DNA from: Aquiflexum balticum DSM 16537
GTDB taxonomy: Bacteria; Bacteroidota; Bacteroidia; Cytophagales; Cyclobacteriaceae
Length of the DNA: 64,000 nucleotides
Assembly: GCF_900176595.1 (NCBI RefSeq)
Contig: NZ_LT838813.1
Span: 5,598,001 to 5,662,000 of the forward strand
Direction: 5' to 3'
Shown here: positions 35,214 to 43,880 of the stretch, piece by piece
Position numbering within the stretch: position 1 is the stretch's first letter
How the letters are laid out: every line of letters starts with the position of its first letter
Notes under the pieces: model-generated
The model's input: only the letters and a program-made list of their open reading frames with translations
What the model was told of the DNA's origin: nothing
The model's database searches: none
Translations under genes and position numbers: made by a program

Positions 35214-36350
35214 ATGAGATCTTTATTCAAGTTTTGCTTGTCTTTAACAATATTATTTGTCTTTTATTCCTGCGTAAAAGATGAAGAACCTACACAAGAT
35301 CCTATAGTGGTGCAAGGCCCAAGAGGGGAACAAGGCTTACAAGGAGAACAGGGTGTACAAGGAGAACAAGGTATTCAGGGAGAACCAGGAGAGCCGGGAC
35401 AGGATGGTGAACAAGGACCTCAAGGTGAAACAGGGCCTCAGGGACCAATAGGTCCGCAAGGGATAGCAGGGCCTCAAGGAGAAACCGGACCCGCAGGGCC
35501 AAGAGGACCACAGGGACAAACCGGGCCTCAAGGACCAACTGGACCACAAGGAGAGACAGGTCCTGCTGGACCACAAGGAGAAACAGGACCTACTGGACCT
35601 CAGGGAGAGACCGGTCCTACTGGACCTCAGGGACCTGCTGGACCTCAAGGACAGACAGGTCCTGTTGGAATACAGGGACCTCAAGGTGAAATCGGACCTC
35701 AGGGACCTCAAGGAGAGACAGGACCAACTGGACCACAGGGAGAGACAGGACCTCAAGGACCCCAAGGAGAGACGGGACCTACTGGACCAACTGGACCTCA
35801 AGGAGAAACAGGACCTACTGGACCTCAAGGACCTCAGGGAGAGACAGGGCCTACTGGACCTCAGGGAGAAGTTGGGCCAACTGGGCCACAAGGAGAACAG
35901 GGACCGCAAGGAGAAACGGGCACCGCGAATGTCATTTATTCTGATTGGATCCCATTTGATGAGGCCAAATGGAGTAACACCACCCTTTTTCTAACCCAAA
36001 TCAGAAAAATTTATACCGTGGATGAATCAAACATTACTTCCCAAATCATGGACAGAGGGACGGTAATGGTTTATGTCAAATTTGACTTCTTCCCGGATAT
36101 GGTCCAATCCCTTCCTATTTCACAGCCCATCACACAAACCAAAAATCAAAGACTTATCCATTACCTCCAGCTTGGTAAAATCCAGATTGCCATCTCAAAT
36201 GAGGACAATTCCTCACCAAGTCCAATTGGCGGGGATGCCAGTTTCAGGTATGTCATTATTCCGGGTGGAAACCCAACTTCAGGAAGGATGGCCCCGGTCA
36301 ACCTGAAAAACTACAAAGCAGTAAAAGCATACTACAAAATTCCGGATTGA
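35214..36350 (+). CDS. Collagen-like triple-helix lipoprotein
   Basis: A 378-residue exported lipoprotein (Cys20, signal LFVFYSC) with a short linker and an uninterrupted Gly-X-Y tract of 67 triplets at about residues 35-235, mostly GPQ, GET, GPT and GEQ. Such a tract forms a trimeric collagen rod without hydroxyproline in bacteria. A C-terminal globular domain of about 140 residues ([12 protein letters not shown] onwards) follows and could be a trimerisation or adhesion head. The protein would be a trimeric stalk anchored by lipid at one end, on the outer membrane or facing the periplasm. The tract is DNA-repetitive and prone to length change. It is followed 37 bases later by another lipoprotein gene. 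Confidence 0.9.
   Translation: MRSLFKFCLSLTILFVFYSCVKDEEPTQDPIVVQGPRGEQGLQGEQGVQGEQGIQGEPGEPGQDGEQGPQGETGPQGPIGPQGIAGPQGETGPAGPRGPQGQTGPQGPTGPQGETGPAGPQGETGPTGPQGETGPTGPQGPAGPQGQTGPVGIQGPQGEIGPQGPQGETGPTGPQGETGPQGPQGETGPTGPTGPQGETGPTGPQGPQGETGPTGPQGEVGPTGPQGEQGPQGETGTANVIYSDWIPFDEAKWSNTTLFLTQIRKIYTVDESNITSQIMDRGTVMVYVKFDFFPDMVQSLPISQPITQTKNQRLIHYLQLGKIQIAISNEDNSSPSPIGGDASFRYVIIPGGNPTSGRMAPVNLKNYKAVKAYYKIPD
35316..35918 (+). repeat. Collagen-coding 9-base-period tandem repeat
   Basis: Coding repeat of the Gly-X-Y rod, with recurring codon blocks such as GGACCTCAAGGA and GGAGAGACAGGA. Spurious long ORFs in the other frames arise from it. Confidence 0.85.
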
Positions 36351-36387
36351 TCCAAAGATTTCTTAAATTGGAAAAAAACCAGATTGT

Positions 36388-37278
36388 ATGCGTATTTCTT
36401 TTGTGTCTCTTTCATTGGTGCTCATCTTCTTGGCTTCCTGTTCCGGACCCCAGCGAAAGGAAATAGATTTTGATGCTTGGGGAAAATACTGGTTTCAGGG
36501 GAAAGCTGAAATATCCAGTTTTGATCTTACACAATACAGGTATGGAGAACCCAGAACAGGCGAGGCAGTTCTGATATTTGTAACGGAGGAATTTTCCAGA
36601 AAAAACCAAGTCAAACTGGACCAACCGGAAAAAGCAGGAACTGACAAGATTTCTGTGATAAAAATGAACCAAACGCGGGACTTTGTAACAGGAATATATC
36701 CTTATCACATGATGCTTTCTGTCTTTACGCCGACTAAAGAAAAAAAGCATAGTCTAAAAATCAACGCAAGTTCTCAGGAATGGTGCGGGCATACCTTTAC
36801 ACAAATCAACCTTAAAAGCAAAGACAGCTATCAGGGAAAGATTTTTTCATATTTCGAAAAAGAAGGTGATGACAGCTTTTCCTTCAAAGGTTGGACAGAA
36901 GATGAACTTTGGAATCTGATCAGAATCAACCCCAATCAAATCCCCATTGGAAGTGTCAATATGATGCCTTCTCTCTTTTACCAGAGATTTACACATGATG
37001 AATTCAAAACAGAAGAGGCTTTTATCAGAGTTCTTGATGTCAGCAACAACCGCAGCCAATTGGAGGTGACTTACAGTTCAGGCAGCAGAGTGTTGAAGAT
37101 CGATTTTGAAAAAGAGTTCCCCTATCAAATTATGGGTTGGGAAGAAAGTCAAACCAAAGCAGATGGAACCAAAGAAATCAGTAAAGCAAAAAGAAAGGGA
37201 TTAAAAATCGTGGATTATTGGACCAGAAATAAAGTAGAAGATGAATTTTTGAGAAGAGAATTGAATTTGAATTATTGA
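36388..37278 (+). CDS. Uncharacterised lipoprotein
   Basis: A 296-residue exported protein with a lipoprotein signal (LIFLASC, Cys18). The remainder is mixed beta/alpha without transmembrane segments. Recognisable stretches are FDAWGKYWFQGKAEISSFDL at about 27-46, RTGEAVLIFVTEEF, and SSQEWCGHTFTQINLKSK at about 127-144, containing the only other Cys. Similar lipoproteins of about 300 residues occur in Cytophagales, but I know no function. It lies 37 bases after the collagen-like gene on the same strand and could be co-expressed with it. Confidence 0.72.
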   Translation: MRISFVSLSLVLIFLASCSGPQRKEIDFDAWGKYWFQGKAEISSFDLTQYRYGEPRTGEAVLIFVTEEFSRKNQVKLDQPEKAGTDKISVIKMNQTRDFVTGIYPYHMMLSVFTPTKEKKHSLKINASSQEWCGHTFTQINLKSKDSYQGKIFSYFEKEGDDSFSFKGWTEDELWNLIRINPNQIPIGSVNMMPSLFYQRFTHDEFKTEEAFIRVLDVSNNRSQLEVTYSSGSRVLKIDFEKEFPYQIMGWEESQTKADGTKEISKAKRKGLKIVDYWTRNKVEDEFLRRELNLNY

Positions 37279-37423
37279 AACATCCCTACTTTGAATACCC
37301 TAAAATATCCATAATTATGTTTTTTATAAATATTTTTAAGCGGTTTGAATAATAAAAATAGAGATTAATACTTATATTGCTTTGGTAATTTATCTATGTT
37401 TTTAAGTCTAAAATGATTCTAAT

Positions 37424-37768
37424 ATGCGAAATCATAAAATTACTATTAAAAAAATTTTTCCCAACGGTAGCCTTGATCTGTCAGATAAAGGAAAAACTGA
37501 AGTAGACCCAGGTGACACTGTGACCTGGAAAATTGGTCGCCGTTCCGGTGTTAAGGAAATCACGGGTATCATCAACAATTCAGAAATAAACATTTTCAGT
37601 GAAGGCCCAACCAGAGTTGGCAATTCCAAAAACTGGGAAGGAACTGTCGACCCTAACATCCCCCGAGGTTCTGAAGAAGAATATGAAATTGCCTATACCA
37701 AAACCGGATCCAGCGCAAACCAGATGTTCGATCCCAAGATTTCGGTTAGACTTTCGTTTGATTCATGA
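37424..37768 (+). CDS. Small beta-rich protein translationally coupled to the adenylate cyclase
   Basis: A 114-residue protein without a signal peptide. The pattern of short hydrophobic strands separated by turns (HKITIKKIFPNGSLDLSD, DPGDTVTWKIG, YEIAYTKTG, PKISVRLSFDS) resembles a cupredoxin- or Ig-like beta sandwich; DPGDTVTWKI recalls the opening of plastocyanin-like folds, but copper ligands are not seen. Its stop overlaps the cyclase start by four bases (ATGA at 37765-37768), so the two proteins are made together. I recognise no family. A sensory partner or cyclase regulator is a reasonable inference from the coupling only. Confidence 0.68.
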   Translation: MRNHKITIKKIFPNGSLDLSDKGKTEVDPGDTVTWKIGRRSGVKEITGIINNSEINIFSEGPTRVGNSKNWEGTVDPNIPRGSEEEYEIAYTKTGSSANQMFDPKISVRLSFDS

Positions 37769-39546
37769 TTTTAAAAATGAATCATTTTTTTTTATTTCTG
37801 GCTTTTTTTTGGCTTTCTATAGACTTGGCCTTTTCACAAGACCAAAAAGTAGCAGACAGTCTTGCCAAAATATATCAACAAGGTTTACTGACTGATTCCG
37901 AAAAATTAGGTTTGCTTGAGGATTTGTCTTTCAATGAAATGAAAGATCTTCAGCAAGCCATCAAATATGCGGAAGAACTGATTTCGCTTTCAAAACAACT
38001 TAACGACCCTTTGTCTGAACAAAGTGGCTATTTTTTGATAGGAACTCATAAAAGAAAAATGGGGGAATTGGATGGAGCATTGGAAGCATATATCAAAAGT
38101 GGAGAGGCTGCCGGAAATGCAAATTCATCGAAAAGAGAAGGCATCACTTACGGTGCAATCGCAGATATTTATTCTGTCTCCAATAATCACAACAACGCCA
38201 TGCTTTATTACCACAAAGCTATTTCAACTTTGCGGCAATCTGATGATTCCATTGCCTTGGCATCAAATATATTGAATGCGGGGGATGAATTTCTACATAG
38301 GGACATGTTTGATTCTGCTTATGCTTACTTTAAGGAATCAAGCGTCATATTCGAAAAGTTGGATTACCAGGCCGGTAAGGCATATAGTTTGGGCAATATC
38401 GGTATGGTTTATGCCAATATTGGACAGCGGGACCTTGCTGAAAAAAATATCAATGAAGCCATCACCCTTCTTGAAGAATTGGAAGATTTTTATCCGATTT
38501 GTGAATATCTGCTGTACATGTCCGATATCTATTCGGTAAAAGGTGATGAAAGTACTGCTCTTGAATACGCAATCAGAAGTTTACAATTGGCAGAAGTCCA
38601 TGGACTCAAAGAGCAAATATCAAATGCCAACCTCAAAATTTCAGAACTTTATGAAAAGTCCGGAAATACAGATGCATCCTTAAAATACTATAAAAACCAT
38701 GTTGCCTTCAGGGACAGTGTCAATAATTTAATGTCCATTCAGAAAATGGCTGACCTAAGGACAGATTTTGAAGTGGCACAAAAACAGGCGGAAGTGGATA
38801 TGCTCAATCAAGCCAAAAGAAACACTCGGATTGTGATGATTGGGCTGATTATCATAGTTTTTCTGGGAGCCATTATTTTGGGCACATTATACTGGTATTA
38901 CAAAAACATACAGATTGAGAAAAAACGATCAGAAAAACTCCTTCTCAATATTTTACCTTTTGAGACTGCCCAAGAACTGAAACTGAATGGGAAAGTTGAG
39001 GCTGTAAAAATCGATATGGTCACAGTTTTATTTACAGATTTTGTGGAGTTCTCGGTTTTAGCTAAAGATGTAGAGTCCAAAAAACTGGTCAATAGTATTG
39101 ATTTTTACTTCAAGGCATTCGATGAAATCATCACTAAATATGGACTTGAGAAGATAAAAACCATCGGGGACTCTTATATGTGTGCAGGCGGTTTACCACT
39201 TCCTGATGAAACCCATGTGGTCAAAATCATCAAAGCAGCCAAGGAAATATTGGACTTTGTGGAGCAGAAAAAGAAAACCGAATATGGAATGCCTCATTTT
39301 GATATCCGAATCGGATTACATACAGGGCCTGTGGTTGCCGGTATAGTAGGGATCAAAAAGTGGCAATATGATATCTGGGGAGATACTGTAAACATCGCTT
39401 CACGGATGGAATCCGCCTCACTTCCCGGAAAAATCAATATTTCCGAAACCACCTATGAAGAAATAAAAGATATCTTCCCTTGCACATACAGAGGGGAAAT
39501 AGAAATGAAAAACAGGGGGAGCATGAAGATGTATTTTTTGGAATGA
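37765..39546 (+). CDS. Class III adenylate cyclase with periplasmic TPR sensor region
   Basis: Predicted to make cAMP from ATP. The 593 residues start with a signal peptide (about 1-24, ending LAFSQ), then about seven TPR-like helical pairs (about 40-330), one transmembrane helix (about 354-378) and a C-terminal class III cyclase domain (about 410-593). The key residues are complete: metal Asp425 (FTDF) and Asp469 (GDSYM), adenine-selecting Lys465 and Asp536 (QYDIWG), and transition-state Asn543 and Arg547 (NIASR), with the D-to-N and D-to-R spacing of the canonical enzymes. Adenylate rather than guanylate specificity follows from the Lys/Asp pair. The TPR region should be periplasmic and the cyclase cytoplasmic. 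It is coupled to the upstream small beta protein. Confidence 0.92.
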   Translation: MILKMNHFFLFLAFFWLSIDLAFSQDQKVADSLAKIYQQGLLTDSEKLGLLEDLSFNEMKDLQQAIKYAEELISLSKQLNDPLSEQSGYFLIGTHKRKMGELDGALEAYIKSGEAAGNANSSKREGITYGAIADIYSVSNNHNNAMLYYHKAISTLRQSDDSIALASNILNAGDEFLHRDMFDSAYAYFKESSVIFEKLDYQAGKAYSLGNIGMVYANIGQRDLAEKNINEAITLLEELEDFYPICEYLLYMSDIYSVKGDESTALEYAIRSLQLAEVHGLKEQISNANLKISELYEKSGNTDASLKYYKNHVAFRDSVNNLMSIQKMADLRTDFEVAQKQAEVDMLNQAKRNTRIVMIGLIIIVFLGAIILGTLYWYYKNIQIEKKRSEKLLLNILPFETAQELKLNGKVEAVKIDMVTVLFTDFVEFSVLAKDVESKKLVNSIDFYFKAFDEIITKYGLEKIKTIGDSYMCAGGLPLPDETHVVKIIKAAKEILDFVEQKKKTEYGMPHFDIRIGLHTGPVVAGIVGIKKWQYDIWGDTVNIASRMESASLPGKINISETTYEEIKDIFPCTYRGEIEMKNRGSMKMYFLE

Positions 39547-39783
39547 AGATAAAATATTATCAGAGAAGGATGAGTTGATAATCACTTTTTCGAAAGAATA
39601 TTGTAGCGTGAATAGCGTGGTATTTAAATTATATTTAACTAAAAATTCGGATTTTTTTTCATTTCAAATGCATATCTATTTGAACTACCAATCAGTAGAT
39701 GTAGAAACTTTCTAAAAAATATTTTTTGCCACTATCTCTTTGAATTTCAATTAATTGGAACATTTTTTTTAATAAATTTTGAA

Positions 39784-39791
39784 TATATTTG
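39784..39791 (+). promoter_or_regulatory. Candidate -7 element upstream of gene 39816
   Basis: TATATTTG matches TAnnTTTG 25 bases before the ATG. The nearest TTG (39755-39757) is 26 bases upstream, outside the usual spacing. The rest of the 39547-39815 gap is AT-rich with nothing else recognised. Confidence 0.45.
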
Positions 39792-39815
39792 ATACGAACT
39801 TAAAACCACTTACCC

Positions 39816-40316
39816 ATGAGACTTTATGCTATATTCACTATTTTGACTTGCTTTATTATTTTCGAAGCCAAGTCCCAACAAATTCCTTATTCCAAAAAAC
39901 CATCCAAAATGTCAAAATATGAATTTTTGAGCCTTGCATCAGAATCCGATTCACTTACCGCAGTGGTCAATATGTTTTTTAGAAAAAGAAAAAGTTCAAC
40001 TACCGCCGGATGGATTGTAGCAGGTAGCGCAACAGTAATTAGTATCGTAGTCGGTTCCGCTCAGGCTACAGGTCAAACAATTGGAGCTTTTGGTAATTTT
40101 ATTAGTGGAACACCTTTGGAAGAAACCAATAATTCTGGAGGAACCATATTTTTGGTAGGACTAGCAGGAGGTGCAGCAATCACCACAATTGGACGCTCTA
40201 CGTACACTAAAAATAAATTATATAACGTAATTACAGAATATCAAGATACCAATAAAATCCCCTACCAATATGCAAGTAAACTGGTCCCTAAAGATTTTTA
40301 TTTTAAATCAAGATGA
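39816..40316 (+). CDS. Small exported or membrane protein of unknown function
   Basis: A 166-residue protein with a signal peptide (MRLYAIFTILTCFIIFEAKSQQ) and two glycine-rich hydrophobic segments, about 64-85 (GWIVAGSATVISIVVGSAQATG) and 108-124 (TIFLVGLAGGAAITTIG). The C-terminal part is polar, ending VPKDFYFKSR. The layout is reminiscent of small Bacteroidota proteins with paired glycine-rich helices, but I recognise no family. It is AT-rich with its own promoter-like element and no obvious operon partner. The 116 bases after it carry a short protein-like frame fragment discussed in the findings. Confidence 0.6.
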   Translation: MRLYAIFTILTCFIIFEAKSQQIPYSKKPSKMSKYEFLSLASESDSLTAVVNMFFRKRKSSTTAGWIVAGSATVISIVVGSAQATGQTIGAFGNFISGTPLEETNNSGGTIFLVGLAGGAAITTIGRSTYTKNKLYNVITEYQDTNKIPYQYASKLVPKDFYFKSR

Positions 40317-40432
40317 GCAATAATTGGATATTTAAGGTTATTATCATTTTCAGGAGAAAGGCATATATCAAGACTTCTTAGCTAATGTGGTTAAGAAACC
40401 AAACATTCTAGATCCAACTTTCAAAACAGCTA

Positions 40433-41293
40433 TCAATTCTCAAACCATTCCCACAAAATTCTACTTACTTTCCTTTGCAATTCATAGGCAGCATTGTCCT
40501 CTTCCCATCGTTGATCCTCATTGTTTTTAGTGGCGATATAAAAGACATAATCTCCCTTAGGGGCATTGACCATCACCAATTCTGATCTTGAAGCATTGAC
40601 CATACCCTGCTTGGATGCGGTCTGAACATAAGGAGGAATAGCAGACAGTGAATACTCATCATAAAAAATATTTGACATCAGACGGTATATTCGTTCAGAA
40701 GCTTTCCGACTGATAACTTCTCCCCTTCTGATTTTTACCAGCAATTGCGCCATTTCCCTTGGCGTGGTCTGACCCCAACCGTACACTTTCCAGATTTCTT
40801 CCCTGCCTGGAGTTCTGGAATTGACACGGGTATGTTCCAATCCCAAGCCTTCCATGATTTCATTGATCCGCTCTCCGCCACCGGCCAAAGCCTGACACCA
40901 AAGAGAGGTGGTATTGTCGCTATAGGTGATCATTAATGACATCAATACACTCAGTTCCGTTTCCACACTGTCCTGGAAAAACTGCATCAAACCGGAACCT
41001 CCATATTTGATGGAATCCCTATAAACCAACTTTTGATGGTACTCCAATTCACCCTTTTCAATTTTATCCATTACGCCAACCAAAATCGGGACTTTCACAA
41101 TACTGGCTGTCGGGAAAATGGTGTCTGCATTGATGGCCACTTCTTCGTTGGTCTTTAGGTTGTAAACATATATCCCCACATCTCCTTTGAAGTCCTTAAC
41201 CTCACTTTCCAAAAACCTTTGAAGGCTTTGTTTTTGACCATGGGAATTAAAACTCCAAAAAAGAATGAGCAATAAGCAGAAAGTGAAGCGCAT
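40433..41293 (-). CDS. Class A beta-lactamase-fold serine hydrolase
   Basis: A 286-residue exported protein (signal peptide about 1-19, ending SHGQ) of the penicillin-recognising fold. SxxK is S64-I-V-K67 and SxN is S125-D-N127 (ITYSDN). The third motif is K228-Q-G rather than K-T/S-G. The omega-loop ExxLN of true class A beta-lactamases is not seen; the corresponding part reads RTPGREEIWKVYGW. The fold is therefore clear, but real beta-lactamase activity is doubtful; a peptidase or esterase role on cell-wall fragments is equally possible. It lies 101 bases downstream of the GH3 gene on the same strand, with a 17-base tandem duplication in between, and may or may not belong to the glycan locus. 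Confidence 0.82.
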   Translation of the reverse strand: MRFTFCLLLILFWSFNSHGQKQSLQRFLESEVKDFKGDVGIYVYNLKTNEEVAINADTIFPTASIVKVPILVGVMDKIEKGELEYHQKLVYRDSIKYGGSGLMQFFQDSVETELSVLMSLMITYSDNTTSLWCQALAGGGERINEIMEGLGLEHTRVNSRTPGREEIWKVYGWGQTTPREMAQLLVKIRRGEVISRKASERIYRLMSNIFYDEYSLSAIPPYVQTASKQGMVNASRSELVMVNAPKGDYVFYIATKNNEDQRWEEDNAAYELQRKVSRILWEWFEN

Positions 41294-41307
41294 AAGATTT
41301 GATTTCT

Positions 41308-41341
41308 AATATCAATAAATATCCAATATCAATAAATATCC
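41308..41341. repeat. Exact 17-base tandem duplication
   Basis: AATATCAATAAATATCC occurs twice with no gap (41308-41324 and 41325-41341), 15 bases upstream of the serine hydrolase start codon. Confidence 0.9.
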
Positions 41342-41394
41342 CTGAAAAAAGAAATCCAGAATTTATATAACTAACAAAACATATTTGCAAAACC

Positions 41395-43689
41395 CTACCT
41401 CCCCCAATTCACCTTCCCCTTGACCAAATCTCTGGAATTTCCTCCGACCATGATTTCAAATTCCCCCGGTTCCCAATCAAAATCAATGTCATAATTGTAG
41501 AACTTCAAATCTTCCGTGGAAATGTCAAATGTTATGGTTTTTGATTCTCCTGCTTTCAAGAAAACTTTCTGAAACCCTTTCAGTTCCTTGACAGGCCTTG
41601 TCATACTTGCCACCAAATCCCTGATATACAATTGCACCACTTCTGCCCCATCATATTTTCCTGTGTTTTTTAAATCAACACTTGCCTGAAGCTTATTATC
41701 TCCTTTCAAATCCTCACTGCTAAATTTCAGATCACCGTATTCAAAAGTGGTATAACTCAATCCATAGCCAAATGGATAGAGCGGATCATTGGATACATCG
41801 AGGTAATTGGAACGGAATTTTTGGAACCACTGACCTTCAGGAAGCGGACGACCTGTACTTTTTTGGTTGTAATAAATCGGTACCTGCCCAATATTTTGAG
41901 GAAAAGTTGCGGGCAACTTACCCGATGGGTTGACATCACCGAAAAGCACATCAGCAATGGCGTCTCCTGCCTCTGAACCGGCAAACCAAGCATTCAGAAT
42001 TGCAGACACATTTTCATCCTCCCACTTGATCGTCATTGGTCTTCCTGCCAACAATACCATGACAACTGGCTTACCGGTTTTTAATAAGGCTTTCAATAAA
42101 TCTCTTTGATTTTCGGGCAAATCAATATTTGTCAAGCTGGAAGACTCGCCGCTCATTTCTGCAGCTTCTCCCATAACGGCTACGATCACATCAGCATTTT
42201 TGGCGACATCCAAGGCCTCCTGAATCATCACAGAGGCGTGTCTATTGTCTCTATAAGTAGGTTTTCCATAGATACTGAACTTTGATTCAAACAAGGAGTC
42301 CGCGACCACATTTGCCCCCTTGGCATACACTATCTTTGCTTTGTCACCGACAGCTTTTTTCAACCCATCGTGTATTGAAACTGATTTTTCAAAATTGGCA
42401 GCTACACTCCAAGTCCCGGTCATATTTTCCCTGTTGTCAGCCAAAGGACCTATCAGAGCAATGGTTCCTTGCTTTGCTAAAGGCAAAATCCCATCCTGGT
42501 TTTTAAGCAATACCAAAGACTGGGCTGCAATGTCTCTGGCTATTTTTCTGTTCGCAGGTGTAAAAATCTCGTTTTCGGCACGGTCAAGATCACAATACTT
42601 GTAGGGATCATCAAAAAGACCAAGCTTATATTTTGCTACCAAAATCAGTCTGACAGCTTTGTTGATCTGTTTTTCTGTCACTAATCCTTCTTCCAAGGAC
42701 TTTTGTAAAGTTGTCAAAAACCCCTCTCCTACCATATCCATATGAACCCCTGCCTTTAGTGCCATAGCAGATACCCTTTGCAAATCTCCCAATCCATGGT
42801 CAGTCATCTCATTGATAGCCGTGTAATCAGTCACTACGAACCCATCAAATCCCCACTGCTATCGAAGTACGTCAGTCATCAACCATTTATTGCCACTTGC
42901 GGGAATTCCATCTATGTCGTTGAAGGATGTCATGACCGTTCCTACTCCTGCTTCTACAGCAGCTTTATAGGGCAGAAAATATTCATTGAACATTTTCTGT
43001 CTGCTCATATCCACGGTATGATAATCCCTTCCTGCTTCCGGAGCGCCATATAATGCAAAATGCTTGACACAGGCCATAATGGTATTGTTGAGTGTTAGAT
43101 CCTCTCCTTGATAGCCTTTAATCATGGCTTTGGCAATCTGGGCGCCGAGATAAGGATCTTCTCCATTTCCTTCGGAAACCCTACCCCATCTAGGATCTCT
43201 GGATACATCGGTCATCGGAGAAAAGGTCCAATTGATGCCATCCGCGCTGGCTTCAATTGCTGCAATCCTGGCAGACTTTTCCATCAATTCCATATCCCAA
43301 CTACTGGCTATGCCTAAGGGTATCGGAAAAATAGTTTCATATCCATGGATTACATCCATGCCAAATAACAATGGAATTCCCAATCGGCTTTCCTCCACAG
43401 CAACCTTTTGGACATCCCGGATTTTAGCAGCTGTTTTGATATTAAAAAGTGCTCCGACTTTTCCTGCCTTGATTTTTTCTGCAATGTTGGAACTTGAGGC
43501 CTGACCTGTAGTAAAATCACCCACAGCAGGAAGATTCAACTGCCCTATTTTTTCTTCTATAGTCATCAAGGAAAGAACTGAATCAGCTTTGTGAATAAAC
43601 CTTTCATCATCTGTCATCCGATCTATGGATGGACTACATGCCAAAAAGGCAACTGTGGCAATTAAAACTAAAATGGCTGCATTCTTCAT
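41395..43689 (-). pseudogene. bglX: GH3 beta-glucosidase (BglX-like) interrupted by an in-frame amber codon
   Basis: GH3 enzymes release terminal glucose from beta-glucans in the periplasm. The reading frame encodes a lipoprotein signal (VAFLAC, Cys18), a GH3 N-terminal barrel (about 35-370), a C-terminal sandwich (about 410-640) and a fibronectin-like domain (about 670-755), ending EIMVGGNSRDLVKGKVNWGR. It is 764 codons long, normal for BglX. Codon 277 (42859-42861) is TAG, inside VLR-stop-QWGFDGFVVTD, a region otherwise fully conserved; both halves are in the same frame with no indel. The nucleophile Asp288 lies 11 residues after the stop, so the 276-residue first part cannot be active. The second part can start only at a GTG near 42834 and lacks the barrel. 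It is the last enzyme gene of the glycan locus. Options are a fresh nonsense mutation, readthrough or a base-call error. Confidence 0.9.
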
Positions 43690-43852
43690 AGTTCTTAATT
43701 TGTTTCAGTGAAAATAGAATTCCTTTAATTTCAAGCTTTTCCAGAAGGAATCCAGAATTATTAAAGCTTTAAGTTACTTGCTCTTTTACAGAAAATATTT
43801 AATCCCTATAACCATATTTTATTATTCAATCCTACCTAGATATCAAATCTCG

Positions 43853-43880
43853 GTCTTGTGCCTTAAGTCTAGCATCTATT
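43853..43880. repeat. Heptad-period array over the stop codon of the GH144 gene
   Basis: Four units, GTCTTGT, GCCTTAA, GTCTAGC, ATCTATT, run across the minus-strand stop codon (43876-43878). The reverse complement is of the AGAYNNA type seen at 22130 and 56457. The rest of 43690-43875, upstream of the GH3 gene, shows only a weak inverted repeat (ATTCCTT/AAGGAAT). Confidence 0.55.

Noticed and set aside
35302-35994. Long ORFs in other frames of the collagen-coding region, and a possible CRISPR-like array
   Set aside because: The 9-base coding repeat keeps all frames open. The repeat has no spacers and its units are Gly-X-Y codons, so it is neither extra genes nor CRISPR.
29246-39546. Crp/Fnr regulator at 29246 as the receptor for the adenylate cyclase at 37765
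   Set aside because: The two are 8 kb apart in separate units and the regulator lacks the cAMP phosphate-binding signature; there is no sequence support for the link.
41395-42834. The C-terminal half of the GH3 gene as an independent enzyme
   Set aside because: It would start at a GTG in the middle of the GH3 barrel and lack a signal peptide; it is the second half of one interrupted gene.
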